Assembly: GCF_009725165.1 (NCBI RefSeq)
Contig: NZ_WNZW01000001.1
Location: 248,001 to 312,000, forward strand
Reading direction: 5' to 3'
DNA length: 64,000 nucleotides
From: Paenibacillus woosongensis
Lineage (GTDB): Bacteria; Bacillota; Bacilli; Paenibacillales; Paenibacillaceae
Of the stretch, positions 34,328-43,498 are shown piece by piece. The position numbers were made by a program, and so were the translations under genes. The notes under the pieces were generated by a model. That model saw nothing but the letters and a program-made list of their open reading frames with translations, was not told the DNA's origin and made no database searches. The first letter of the stretch is position 1; each line of letters opens with the position of its first letter.

Positions 34328-35551
34328 GTGAAGGACAATACCTGGAAAGTGAACGTCCTTGTGCTTTGGTTCGGTCAGTTCCTCGTCAACGCAGGCATGA
34401 CCATGATCACTCCGTTTCTGTCTCTATACCTCGCAAGGGATTTGAATGTGCAGGGCGAGCAAGCCATCGGTTTCTGGGCAGGATCGATTTTTGCTGCGAA
34501 TTTTGCCACGGCATTTATTTTCCAGCCGATTTGGGGCAAGCTCGCCGATCGCTACGGCCGCAAAATCATGCTGCTGCGCTCCGGCTTCGGGATGGCGATC
34601 GTCATCACATTGATGGGCTTCGCGACACAGCCCTGGCATTTACTGGCTCTGCGCATGCTGAACGGAACGATTTCGGGATTCAATCCCGCCGCGGTCGCAC
34701 TCGTCTCAGGAACCGCGCCCAAGGAGCGGATGGGCTTTGCCATGGGCGTGGTGCAATCCGGCATCGTCGCCGGGACGATTCTCGGTCCGCTGATCGGCGG
34801 ACTGCTGGCCGAATGGGTCGGATTCCGGCCAATATTCTATATTACGGGCATCCTGCTGTTCGTTGCCTCGGTCCTCGCCATGCTGTTTGTTCGCGAGAGC
34901 TTCGATCGCGAGGAAGCGGCTCATGTCCCGCAAATCTCCATTTTGCAGGGGTTCATGGAGCTGAATAAAACGCCTCAGCTCACATCGCTGTTCGCAGTAA
35001 CCTTTCTGCTGCAATTCGCCATGTTAAGCCCGATGTCGCTCCTGCCGATATATGTGGAGCATTTACACGGCATCGCCGCTAACGTGCCGTTCTGGGCGGG
35101 CATGGTCACCGCCGCTACCGGCATATCGAATATGATTACCTCGCCCGTGCTGGGGAGAGTCAGCGACAAAATCGGGGCGCACCGCATTTTGACGTACTGC
35201 CTGATCGGAGCCGCCGCAACGCTGATTCCTCAGGCCTTCGTGCAGAGCGTCTGGCAGCTGATCATCGTCCGCTTCCTGTTGGGTATATTCATGGGCGGCC
35301 TTCTGCCCAGCGTTAACGCACTTATCCGGCATTATACGCCCGACGGCATGGAGAGCCGGGCTTTCGGCTTCAACAGCAGCACGCTCGCGCTGGGGAACAT
35401 GCTTGGCGCTTTGATCGGAGGCTTTTTGTCCGGCTATATTGGCATTGAGGGCATCTTCATCATTTCCGGCGTGCTTCTCTTATGCAACACCGTCTGGGTC
35501 CGCTTGAAGCTGTATTCGAAGCCGAAGCTGGGCTCTTTGAAGCAAGGCTGA
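34328..35551 (+). CDS. MFS multidrug efflux transporter
   Basis: 407 residues from a GTG start (ribosome site AAAGGA is rather distant, about 12 bases). Twelve membrane segments; the motif GKLADRYGRK between helices 2 and 3 and the antiporter motif in helix 5 (GIVAGTILGPLIGGLLAE) place it with proton-driven drug exporters of the 12-helix DHA1 type. Substrate unknown. Divergent from the hem operon. Confidence 0.9.
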   Translation: MKDNTWKVNVLVLWFGQFLVNAGMTMITPFLSLYLARDLNVQGEQAIGFWAGSIFAANFATAFIFQPIWGKLADRYGRKIMLLRSGFGMAIVITLMGFATQPWHLLALRMLNGTISGFNPAAVALVSGTAPKERMGFAMGVVQSGIVAGTILGPLIGGLLAEWVGFRPIFYITGILLFVASVLAMLFVRESFDREEAAHVPQISILQGFMELNKTPQLTSLFAVTFLLQFAMLSPMSLLPIYVEHLHGIAANVPFWAGMVTAATGISNMITSPVLGRVSDKIGAHRILTYCLIGAAATLIPQAFVQSVWQLIIVRFLLGIFMGGLLPSVNALIRHYTPDGMESRAFGFNSSTLALGNMLGALIGGFLSGYIGIEGIFIISGVLLLCNTVWVRLKLYSKPKLGSLKQG

Positions 35552-35626
35552 AGGCGGTGTTTCACCTGTGTGGAAGCACAACAACATTCGCATTCTTTCA
35601 GCCGCTTGATGTTCGTCTTTACCTGC

Positions 35627-35663
35627 AAAATAACCTCGCCAAAGCGGCGAGGTTATTTCTTTT
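35627..35663. terminator. Bidirectional terminator
   Basis: AAATAACCTCGCC pairs with GGCGAGGTTATTT around a five-base loop, with T-runs on both strands; it serves the MFS gene and the convergent methyltransferase. Confidence 0.9.
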
Positions 35664-35703
35664 ACATTGCAAACTCACATGTATGCAGTATGCAAAATAA
35701 ACA

Positions 35704-36333
35704 TTATTTAACGAGCGCTAGAGCTAGACCGTCAAAGGCCGGTAAAAAGGTGCTTAGGAGACGTTCGTCCCGGGCAATCATTTCATTGAACTTGCGCATG
35801 GCAAGTACGGCAGGGCCGTTTTTGTCCGGGTTCAGGGTTCGGCCGCGCAGCAGCGTGTTGTCCCCGGCGATGATCGCCCCGGGTAGTGCCAATTTGATCG
35901 CATATTCCAAATATACCGGGTAATTCTCTTTGTCTGCATCGATAAAGAAGAAGTCGAACCGCCGCTCCTGCCGCTCCAGCTCGATCAGGCTGTCCAGGGC
36001 CGGACCGACCCGATAGTCCACAATCTCTCCGTAACCGGCTGCCGCCATATTGCTGCGGGCCAAAGCTGCATTCTCTTCCTTCAGCTCCAATGAGACGAGC
36101 TTCCCGCCCTCGGAAAGTCCTCTCGCCAGGCAAATTCCGCTGTATCCGCCCAGCGCGCCGATTTCCAGAGCCGACTTGGCCCCGGAGGACTTGACCAGCA
36201 AAGTCAGCAGCCTGCCGTAGCCCGGGACGACCGATACGTCCCTGATTCCGCTGTCTTCAATCGATTGCTTCACTTTATTCAACTGTTCATCCTCAGCGTA
36301 TAATTCCTCGCTGTATTGTTCAGGGGTTAACAT
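35704..36333 (-). CDS. O-methyltransferase, class I SAM-dependent (family 3)
   Basis: 209 residues. SAM motif I LEIGALGGYSGICLA, then LVSLELKEENAALA, and the metal-site acids in FDFFFIDADKENYP and IIAGDNTLLRG, as in catechol O-methyltransferase-like (family 3) enzymes. Members include the tRNA methyltransferase TrmR as well as caffeoyl-CoA-type enzymes, so the substrate is open. No neighbouring operon partners. Confidence 0.9.
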   Translation of the reverse strand: MLTPEQYSEELYAEDEQLNKVKQSIEDSGIRDVSVVPGYGRLLTLLVKSSGAKSALEIGALGGYSGICLARGLSEGGKLVSLELKEENAALARSNMAAAGYGEIVDYRVGPALDSLIELERQERRFDFFFIDADKENYPVYLEYAIKLALPGAIIAGDNTLLRGRTLNPDKNGPAVLAMRKFNEMIARDERLLSTFLPAFDGLALALVK

Positions 36334-36463
36334 AAAATCGGATGCTCCTCTCAGCCTGAATTCTTGCCGAATTCGTTTGTATCTTCATTGACATTGTCCT
36401 ATACTGAATTGTATGGTTTTTAGACGATGACTACAACTGACAAAACGGAGTTGATATATTCAT

Positions 36464-37609
36464 ATGCCAGGTCCACTGCAATTAATCGCGACCTCCCCTA
36501 TGGGACTTGAAGCCGTCGTGGCTAGGGAACTTAAAGAACTGGGGTACGAAGATACGAAGGTTGAGAACGGGCGGGTGAATTTCACCGGAGATTTCATTGA
36601 CATTTGCCGCTGCAACTTATGGCTGCGCACGTCAGATCGCGTGCTAATCAAAATGGGTGAATTCTCTGCGGTCACGTTCGATGAGCTGTTCGAAGGAACA
36701 AAGGCGCTCCCTTGGCAGGACTGGATTCCGGCCCATGGCGAGTTCCCCGTCGAAGGCCGTTCCCACAAATCCCAGTTAAGCAGCGTTCCCGCATGCCAGG
36801 GAATTGTCAAAAAAGCGATTGTCGAGAAGCTCAAGGAATCCTACCGCACCGAATGGTTCGAGGAAACCGGACCGCGCTACGTCATTGAAATCAATCTGCT
36901 GAATGACATAGCGCTGCTGACGCTCGATACGACCGGACCGGCATTGCATAAACGCGGCTACCGCAAGCTGGCGACTGAAGCTCCTCTGAAGGAGACCATG
37001 GCTGCCGCCATGATTTTGCTCAGCCGCTGGAATCAGAATCCGTCGCGCCCTTTCTATGACCCTTGCTGCGGATCAGGGACACTGCCGATTGAAGCCGCGA
37101 TGATCGGCTGGAATATCGCCCCTGGGCTGCGCCGTTCCTTCAACGCCGAGGGGTGGCCAGTCCTTCCTGAGGAACTGTGGCAGCAAGCGCGCGAAGAAGC
37201 GTTCGACGCGGTACAGGATGATATCCCGCTGAACATCGCCGGCAGCGACATTGATCCGAATGCGATCGAGATAGCCACGGCTTCCGCCAAGAGCGCCGGG
37301 CTCGGCAAGGAGATCGCTTTTGAGGTTCTGCCAGCAGCCAGAATACAGCCCCAGGGCGACTACGGCTGCCTGATCACGAACCCGCCGTACGGCGAGCGGA
37401 TCGGTGAGGAGAAGGAAGTCCGCAAGCTGATTTCCCAGCTTGGCCGGGTGGCAGCCGGGCTTCCGACCTGGTCGTTCTTTGCACTCACGCCTACCAAGCA
37501 ATTCGAGCATGATTTTCAGCGCAAGGCAGACAAACGCCGCAAGCTGTTCAACGGCCGAATCGAGTGCCAATATCTGCAATTTCTGGGTCCCCTTCCTCCG
37601 CGGCATTAA
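36464..37609 (+). CDS. THUMP-domain class I RNA methyltransferase, YpsC-like
   Basis: 381 residues: THUMP RNA-binding domain (about 1-160), then a Rossmann methyltransferase with DPCCGSGTLPIEAAM and the N6-adenine/N2-guanine motif TNPPYGER. This is the YpsC/RlmL-N-terminal type that methylates 23S rRNA. The ribosome site GGAG is 13 bases before the ATG, which is long. A sulfatase gene follows after 41 bases without a terminator, so the two may be co-transcribed. Confidence 0.92.
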   Translation: MPGPLQLIATSPMGLEAVVARELKELGYEDTKVENGRVNFTGDFIDICRCNLWLRTSDRVLIKMGEFSAVTFDELFEGTKALPWQDWIPAHGEFPVEGRSHKSQLSSVPACQGIVKKAIVEKLKESYRTEWFEETGPRYVIEINLLNDIALLTLDTTGPALHKRGYRKLATEAPLKETMAAAMILLSRWNQNPSRPFYDPCCGSGTLPIEAAMIGWNIAPGLRRSFNAEGWPVLPEELWQQAREEAFDAVQDDIPLNIAGSDIDPNAIEIATASAKSAGLGKEIAFEVLPAARIQPQGDYGCLITNPPYGERIGEEKEVRKLISQLGRVAAGLPTWSFFALTPTKQFEHDFQRKADKRRKLFNGRIECQYLQFLGPLPPRH

Positions 37610-37650
37610 TGCCCGGGAAGGGGTTTCCCTTTGAAAGGAGTTGAGGACCT

Positions 37651-39645
37651 GTGCCGAAGCATCCAGGCCGTTCATCGAAATTCGGCTGCATGCGTCTATG
37701 GCGGCTGATTCCGGGCATTTTGCGCTATCGCCATCTCGAGTATCCTTTATTCGTCTTCGCCTTGTTCTGGAAGCTCCGCTATCTGCATCACAACTTAAAT
37801 GCGAACAATATAGATATGAACCGGCTGGATAACCTCATCGCGATCGGATCGCTGATCCTTGCCTCCTTCTGGACGCTATGGCTGAGCACCCGCGCCCGTT
37901 CGACAGCCCTCGCGCTGCTGAATGTCCTGCTTACGGGCGTTATTTTCGCCGACCTTGTGTACTACCGGTATTTCAGGGATTTTATTACGGTGCCTGTCCT
38001 CCTTCAAGCGGGCCAGGTCGGAGAACTTGGCGAGAGCATCTCCTCCCTGATCATGCCTAGCGACATATGGCTTGCCGCCGACTGGTTGATCGCGGCTGTC
38101 ATTCTTGGCGCCTGGCTTCTTCGCCGGCGGCTCAATTCTCAGCGTCTACAGCAGGACAGCAACGGCAATACTGGCGCCTCCTATGCAAAAGGCGGAAAAC
38201 GGCCGATGGCCCGCCTGCTTATGGGACTGCTGGCCTTTGTGCTTGGATATGTCCTGACGATCGGGCCGATCCAGCATTACAAGAACACCTGGGCCGGCGA
38301 GTTATTTACGGGCAACTGGTGGAATTTGTCCCTATATAATATCACCGGGCTGTTCGGGTTCCATTATTACGATGCTTACCGCTACGCCAAGGAGCATTTG
38401 AGCAGCAAGCCAGCACTAACCGCAGAAGAACACGAGGAAATCAAGCGCTGGTTCCGCGAAGCCGCAGAGAAGCGCAAGGCACATAACGATACTTTTGCCG
38501 CTTATAAGGATAGCAATGTCATCGTCGTTCAGGTGGAAGCCCTGATGAATTTTGTAATTGGGAAACAGATCGGCGGAGAGGAAATCACACCTCATCTCAA
38601 CCAGCTCATGAAGGACAGCATGTACTTTGCGGGCTATTATCATCAGACAGGGCAAGGGCGTACCTCAGATGCTGATTTTTCCTCGAACAGCTCCCTGCAC
38701 CCGCTGCCTACGGGCTCAGTCTTCGTCCGCTTTCCGAATCACAATTACGATATGCTCCCGCAAATACTAGGCGAACACGGCTATGAGACAGGGGCTTACC
38801 ATGCGTACGAAGGCAGCTTCTGGAACCGCAATGCCATGTACAAGGCGATGGGCTATGATCATTTTTATCACAAAAAGCACTACATGATGGATGAACCGCT
38901 CGGCTGGTCGCTTGGGGACAAATCCTTCTTCCGCCAGTCGCTCGACTTCATGACGCGGGACAGCGGGCAGCCCTTCTATGCCTTTCTAGTAACTCTGACA
39001 AGCCATCACCCCTATCAGCTGCCGGCCTCAGAACGCAAGCTAGATGTCGGCGAATTCCAGGGAACCCTCTTCGGCAGCTATCTAGAATCCGTTCACTATG
39101 CCGATGAAGCCTTAGGACAGCTCATCGAAGGAATGAAGCAGAAAGGGATATGGGATCATACGATTCTGTATGTATACGGGGATCATGATAATTCGCTTAA
39201 GGATAAAGGGCCTTATGAGCAGTTCCTGGGCAGATCATTGTCAGAGCTCGACATGCATCAAATTATGAATCAGGTGCCCCTTATAATTCATCTGCCGGAC
39301 AACGGACAAGCCGGCGTGTACCAGGAGCCAGCGGGACAGCTGGACATGGCGCCCTCTATTCTTCATCTGCTCGGAATTAAGACCGATTCCTATTACATGA
39401 TGGGCAACGATTTATTTGGAAGCGGAGACCGCTTCGTCGCGCTGCGCTCGGGGGCATTTACCGATGGGCGCGTGTACTACACTCCTTCCGCCGATGGCCT
39501 CTTCGAGCACGGGGATTGCTACAGCCTCGACACAAGAGAGCTGACAGATATAGAGCAGTGCCGTCGAGGTTATGAAGAAGCGAAACTGCGCCTGTCCATA
39601 TCGGACCGGGTCATCCAGTACAATCTGCTCCGGGAGTATCGCTAA
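37651..39645 (+). CDS. LTA synthase-like membrane sulfatase (phosphoglycerol transferase)
   Basis: 664 residues from GTG with AAAGGAG. About five membrane segments (residues 30-235), then an extracellular sulfatase-fold domain. The nucleophile is the Thr of QGRTSDADFS, and the metal ligands appear in VQVEALMNF, YGDHDN and SHHPYQ. This is the LtaS architecture, which polymerises glycerol phosphate from phosphatidylglycerol onto a lipid anchor. Firmicutes hold several paralogues, so primase, stress-specific or secondary roles are all possible. Confidence 0.93.
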   Translation: MPKHPGRSSKFGCMRLWRLIPGILRYRHLEYPLFVFALFWKLRYLHHNLNANNIDMNRLDNLIAIGSLILASFWTLWLSTRARSTALALLNVLLTGVIFADLVYYRYFRDFITVPVLLQAGQVGELGESISSLIMPSDIWLAADWLIAAVILGAWLLRRRLNSQRLQQDSNGNTGASYAKGGKRPMARLLMGLLAFVLGYVLTIGPIQHYKNTWAGELFTGNWWNLSLYNITGLFGFHYYDAYRYAKEHLSSKPALTAEEHEEIKRWFREAAEKRKAHNDTFAAYKDSNVIVVQVEALMNFVIGKQIGGEEITPHLNQLMKDSMYFAGYYHQTGQGRTSDADFSSNSSLHPLPTGSVFVRFPNHNYDMLPQILGEHGYETGAYHAYEGSFWNRNAMYKAMGYDHFYHKKHYMMDEPLGWSLGDKSFFRQSLDFMTRDSGQPFYAFLVTLTSHHPYQLPASERKLDVGEFQGTLFGSYLESVHYADEALGQLIEGMKQKGIWDHTILYVYGDHDNSLKDKGPYEQFLGRSLSELDMHQIMNQVPLIIHLPDNGQAGVYQEPAGQLDMAPSILHLLGIKTDSYYMMGNDLFGSGDRFVALRSGAFTDGRVYYTPSADGLFEHGDCYSLDTRELTDIEQCRRGYEEAKLRLSISDRVIQYNLLREYR

Positions 39646-39691
39646 ATTGATCTTTGTTGATCCTTACATCCTGCTCCCTGCCCGCAACGCA

Positions 39692-39738
39692 AAGAAGAGC
39701 TGCTTATCTCGCAAGAGAAATAAGCAGCTCTTCTTGGT
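39692..39738. terminator. Bidirectional terminator
   Basis: AAGAAGAGCTGCTTATCTC pairs with its complement across a short loop, giving a very stable hairpin between the convergent sulfatase and DUF1450 genes. Confidence 0.88.
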
Positions 39739-39759
39739 TCGGATGCTTCTTTCAACGCT

Positions 39760-39990
39760 TTATTTGGGCTTCTTCACGAAAGGAGCCGCCTTGGTCAGTA
39801 CCTCGTCTTCGGTCGGAGCGCTGATGTAGCGTCCGTTAATGTATACGAACGCCCGCTTCCCGCATGGGCCGCAATAAGATTTGCAGCCAACCTTAATCTC
39901 CGCGTCCGGCGCCAGCTTCTGCAGCTTGGGCACGAACGTCTTCATCCGTATATGATTGCATTTATCGCATATGCGAATGTCATTAGCCAT
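39760..39990 (-). CDS. DUF1450 protein
   Basis: 76 residues with CDKC at the N-terminus and CKSYCGPCGKRAF in the middle, a small cysteine-rich thioredoxin-like fold resembling Bacillus YuzB. The cysteine pattern suggests an iron-sulfur or redox role, which is inference. It is followed upstream on the strand by a HesB/IscA-like gene with the two starts only 26 bases apart in gap, so they may be an operon. Confidence 0.8.
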   Translation of the reverse strand: MANDIRICDKCNHIRMKTFVPKLQKLAPDAEIKVGCKSYCGPCGKRAFVYINGRYISAPTEDEVLTKAAPFVKKPK

Positions 39991-40016
39991 GCTGAATCCC
40001 TTCTTCTTTCAAAGTG

Positions 40017-40319
40017 CTAGTGATCACCGTGATTTCCTTTGGATGGATTCGTAATAACGAAGCCTTCCTCCGGAAAATATAGATAGTCGATCTTCACGCC
40101 TTCAAGAAGCGGTTCGTTCAGATCAATAACGACGTCGATGTCCTTATCCGTAGCTACGATTTGGTCCGTCTCGGCAGGCTTGACCAAATCGAGTCCGTAA
40201 TGGGCGTGATCCCCATGAGCATGAGTGATGAACACTTTCAGCACAAGACCCTTGTTCTCTTCTTTATCCAATTCCCTCTTTATCACCTTCGCCGCATTGC
40301 GGGTAATTTTTACGCTCAT
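40017..40319 (-). CDS. HesB/IscA-fold protein without cysteines
   Basis: 100 residues matching the IscA/HesB fold from beginning (VKITRNAAKVIKRELD) to end (EEGFVITNPSK). The three cysteines that bind iron-sulfur clusters in IscA are absent: the first lies where VFITHAHGDHAHYGL is found, and the C-terminal CxC is NPSKGNHGDH. A cluster-binding role is therefore unlikely; the His/Asp-rich loops could bind another metal. Similar to YneR-type Firmicute proteins. Confidence 0.8.
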   Translation of the reverse strand: MSVKITRNAAKVIKRELDKEENKGLVLKVFITHAHGDHAHYGLDLVKPAETDQIVATDKDIDVVIDLNEPLLEGVKIDYLYFPEEGFVITNPSKGNHGDH

Positions 40320-40408
40320 ATGATCGCTCCTATCTTCTTATGACTACCTAACATTCCTATTGTAAAGAATGTCAACGGTTCACGCAAGCATGTCTCCCCT
40401 CTGCCTGA

Positions 40409-40648
40409 TTAGGTTAACGGATGCTTGCGCTCGGCTCTCCCCACGAACCAGTCCATCAGCAGCATTGTCACGGCCATATCGTCTATCGGAATAAACGGCA
40501 ATACGTCCGGCAGCACCCAATAGGCCAGGGCTGGAACGATCAGCAGCAGCTTGTCCCATACAGGAACCCGCGATGAGGCAAGCAGCCTTGGAACGCGGCG
40601 GAATATATGCGACCAATGCCGGAGCGACCACAATCTTCTCCATTTCAC
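40409..40648 (-). CDS. DUF1232 (YkvA-like) membrane protein
   Basis: 79 residues from GTG, chosen because GAGGAGGGGG lies eight bases upstream of it. The central motif VPVWDKLLLIVPALAYWVLPDVLPFIPIDDM is the DUF1232 pattern (YWxxPxDxxPxxPIDD), with one or two hydrophobic helices. Function unknown. The region upstream to 40735 is a short intergenic. Confidence 0.8.
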   Translation of the reverse strand: MKWRRLWSLRHWSHIFRRVPRLLASSRVPVWDKLLLIVPALAYWVLPDVLPFIPIDDMAVTMLLMDWFVGRAERKHPLT

Positions 40649-40735
40649 AACTGCTTCCCCCTCCTCTTTGCGCCATCGCCTTATCATTCATTATGGCCGG
40701 TATGGCTTATTCATTACAATACCCTAATTTAGGCC

Positions 40736-40770
40736 ATTTAAAAAAGCAAATCCGGGGGTTACCCCCGGAT
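40736..40770 (-). terminator. Terminator overlapping the M14 peptidase stop codon
   Basis: ATCCGGGGG/CCCCCGGAT stem includes the TAA stop and is followed on the minus strand by TTTGCTTTTTT. Confidence 0.85.
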
Positions 40771-41685
40771 AAACTCGGTCAACAGCGGCTTGATTTCTCC
40801 ATAAATTGCCTCAAATTGCCCTGCCGGCAGCGGGTTGACGCCAACCCCCGCTTCGATCGTAAAGCCGGGACGGCGAAATTCGCTAATGAACCAGTCCTTG
40901 TAACCTGCATCGCTGCCTGTAAGCTTCACCGCCCTATATCCGCTGGCCTGGGCTAGCCTATCGGCTAAAGCTTCGGAGCCATCCGGCTCCAGGTCCCGGT
41001 AATTCCAATAAATTTCACGCCCCTGGGTATGCAGCGACGCTACTCTGCTGAACCCCAACCTTCGCGTCAGGCTGGCGAGCGCGGCGGCTTCCGGCTCGCT
41101 TAGCGGCGCGCTTCCCCCGTAGTCCTGAGGGGCTGGGCCGCCCGTACTGCGCCGGGCTCGCTCCTCCTCCCAGCCCGCGGGAAATTGATCGTTAAGATCG
41201 ACGCCGCGGATATTTGCCTTCCAGCGGCTGAAATCTTCCACACCGCTGTTCCACGATAAGAGGTGCTCCCTATAGGGACATTCCGGCCATAAGCCATCCT
41301 GCGACAAATTTATACCGTCTGGATTGGCCATCGGCACCGCCCATAGCGTTATCCGGTCCAGCAGACCCTCGGTCAGCCTGCCGGCCTCTCCCCTGCCGGA
41401 CGAGGATTCCAGCTCAGCCGCCAGCTCTTCGATGAAGCGAAGCAGCAGCGGCGTCGTAATCCACTCATTGGCATGAACCGAGGCGTTCACATGAACGCAC
41501 TCCTCCCCGCTTCCTAGCACGAGTGCATCGATGGATTTGCCGAGCACGCTTTTGCCAACCTCCACGCGCCTTAGACAGCCGTAACGTCCTTGCAGCTGTC
41601 TAATATCGGCTATCCCGTCCTCATAGCGGTATCCTTTATGGATGCGCACGATAGGCTCCAGGCCATTGCTTACTGACGCCAACAC
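40759..41685 (-). CDS. M14-family zinc carboxypeptidase, endopeptidase I type
   Basis: 308 residues from GTG seven bases after AAAGGAGG. Zinc ligands: HANEW (His and Glu two residues later) and the His of VASLHTQGREI; the catalytic glutamate lies in FTIEAGVG. The substrate pocket NPDGINL is present. It resembles the gamma-D-glutamyl-meso-diaminopimelate peptidases that trim peptidoglycan peptides. No signal peptide is visible, so it could recycle muropeptides inside the cell. Confidence 0.88.
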   Translation of the reverse strand: MLASVSNGLEPIVRIHKGYRYEDGIADIRQLQGRYGCLRRVEVGKSVLGKSIDALVLGSGEECVHVNASVHANEWITTPLLLRFIEELAAELESSSGRGEAGRLTEGLLDRITLWAVPMANPDGINLSQDGLWPECPYREHLLSWNSGVEDFSRWKANIRGVDLNDQFPAGWEEERARRSTGGPAPQDYGGSAPLSEPEAAALASLTRRLGFSRVASLHTQGREIYWNYRDLEPDGSEALADRLAQASGYRAVKLTGSDAGYKDWFISEFRRPGFTIEAGVGVNPLPAGQFEAIYGEIKPLLTEFIRG

Positions 41686-41724
41686 CTCTATTCCTCCTTT
41701 ATTGAGCGCCGGGTCGGCCAGCAG

Positions 41725-42360
41725 CTACTCGCCAATAAGGTGAACGATCACGGCAAGCACGGCCAAATGCGCCGGGTAGAACGTTCTCCAGAGCCAGCGA
41801 GGCATCCGCCACGACTCCAGCCTTCTCCATAAATTCGGCCCGTACGCAATGATCATCGTCGGAATGATGCTAAAGAGCTGGATGACCCAGCCGTAAGCAA
41901 ACAGCGCAGCCAAGTTCAATAATAAATGCATTCCGACGAGCATCGGACCGGGCTTCATATAATTGAATATAAGCATGAGAAGCAGTCCATATGCTCCATA
42001 TTCGAAGGGAAACACCTCGAACAGCGCACAAACCAGGGCAATCAGCGCGTAGGAGATCCAGCTTGGAGATAGCCCATCGAGCACACGAAGCAGGATCGCC
42101 GCTGCGCAAAGCGAGAAGACGACATTCAATTCATTCGTATCAAAAGCCAGTTGATACGGAATTTGCGACAACGCCGCGATACCGAGCAGCCGGAGCACGT
42201 ATTTGCCGCGCGAGGATGTATGCCGATGCCCTAGCGCCAAAGCGTAAGCATATAGGGGAAATGCGATTCGGCCTATGATTCTCCAGAGGGGCTGATCGGG
42301 AAAAAAGAGCAATCCTACATGATCGATCAGCATCGTCAACATGGCGAGCAGCTGCATCAT
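41725..42360 (-). CDS. TraX-family membrane protein
   Basis: 211 residues with about seven membrane segments: MLIDHVGLLFFP near the start, WRIIGRIAFPLYAYALALG, and YLLRLLGIAALSQIPYQLAF, the TraX pattern. In F plasmids TraX acetylates pilin; chromosomal Firmicute members have no pilus, so the substrate is unknown. It lies just upstream of the M14 gene on the same strand. Confidence 0.88.
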   Translation of the reverse strand: MMQLLAMLTMLIDHVGLLFFPDQPLWRIIGRIAFPLYAYALALGHRHTSSRGKYVLRLLGIAALSQIPYQLAFDTNELNVVFSLCAAAILLRVLDGLSPSWISYALIALVCALFEVFPFEYGAYGLLLMLIFNYMKPGPMLVGMHLLLNLAALFAYGWVIQLFSIIPTMIIAYGPNLWRRLESWRMPRWLWRTFYPAHLAVLAVIVHLIGE

Positions 42361-42440
42361 TATCCTCCTTCATCCATTTTAGCGTTATTTTTTATTGTAA
42401 TATTGCTTACACTACGCTTGGCTTATTAGCGAGCTGACAC

Positions 42441-42486
42441 AAAAACAACCTTTGCCGGATAACTCCTGCCGGCAAAGGTTGTTCGC
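42441..42486 (-). terminator. Terminator of murI
   Basis: AACAACCTTTGCCGG pairs with CCGGCAAAGGTTGTT around a loop, followed by a T-run on the minus strand, ten bases after the murI stop. Confidence 0.88.
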
Positions 42487-42496
42487 ATTTTCCAGC

Positions 42497-43312
42497 TTAG
42501 GAAGGCGTGGAAACCTGCCATACGATGGGGGTAAGCTCGATCTGCTCCCCCAGCCACTGGCGGGCGATTTTGTTGAACATTTCCGAATCCCCGCTGCAAA
42601 AAAACTGATGAATCGGACTTTCATTGCCCCGGGCCAGCTGCCCTTTCTGATACAGCACGGTGCTGATCTCGCGCGCGGTCTCGTCTGCGGAACTGATCAG
42701 CTTCACCTTCGGCCCCATGACTGCCTGAATCGAACGCTTCAGGAATGGATAGTGCGTGCACCCGAGGATCAGGCAATCGATCGGATGCTGCTTCATTTCC
42801 TGCAGCGAATGCTCCACGACCAGTTGTGCCTCCGGTGTCTCGAACTGCCCCTTCTCCACCAGGGGAGCAAAATCCGGGCACGCTTCGCTCTCCACGTCGA
42901 TCGCGGGATTGAGCTCCTTCAAAGCCGTAATATACGCTCCGCTATTAATCGTGCCGACCGTACCGATCACCCCGACCCGGCCCGTCTTTGTGGCGCTGAT
43001 CGCAGCCCTTGCCCCAGGATGTATTACCCCGATGACCGGGATGCTTACCTTCTTCTTAATGTGCTCGAGTGCAGCTGCTGTTGCAGTGTTGCACGCGATG
43101 ACAATCATTTTCGGATTGAATTGAATCAAATAGTCCACGATTTGCTCGGTAAACAAAGTGACCTCTTCCGGAGACCGGGGCCCGTATGGAGATCGGGCGG
43201 TATCCCCGAAATAGATGATTTTCTCTCTGGGGAGCTGTCTCATGACTTCTTTGGCCACGGTAAGACCGCCCACTCCCGAGTCTAATATTGCGATGGCTTG
43301 CTGCACGAACAT
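42497..43312 (-). CDS. murI: Glutamate racemase
   Basis: 271 residues. It converts L- to D-glutamate for peptidoglycan. Catalytic cysteines and flanks: IACNTATA (Cys about 77) and LGCTHYPFL (Cys about 188); the FxDSGVGGLTV N-terminus is present. Full length. Separate transcript with its own terminator. Confidence 0.96.
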   Translation of the reverse strand: MFVQQAIAILDSGVGGLTVAKEVMRQLPREKIIYFGDTARSPYGPRSPEEVTLFTEQIVDYLIQFNPKMIVIACNTATAAALEHIKKKVSIPVIGVIHPGARAAISATKTGRVGVIGTVGTINSGAYITALKELNPAIDVESEACPDFAPLVEKGQFETPEAQLVVEHSLQEMKQHPIDCLILGCTHYPFLKRSIQAVMGPKVKLISSADETAREISTVLYQKGQLARGNESPIHQFFCSGDSEMFNKIARQWLGEQIELTPIVWQVSTPS

Positions 43313-43450
43313 ACCGCTTCCTTTTATTATAGTTTAGATGCTTTACGTTACTTTATGACCGTTCATCCTAAAGTGTACTAATTAATATTACCCCATGCCA
43401 CGAGAACGTGACAAGGAACGAACACGGGAGCCTGTCCTGCTAAATGCGAG

Positions 43451-43476
43451 AAAAAAGACCCTGCAGGGTCCTTTTC
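43451..43476 (-). terminator. Terminator of the ytxH-like gene
   Basis: GGACCCTGCAGGGTC palindrome flanked by A- and T-runs, 23 bases after the stop. Confidence 0.8.
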
Positions 43477-43498
43477 TTCATCATATTCGGCGATTCGA

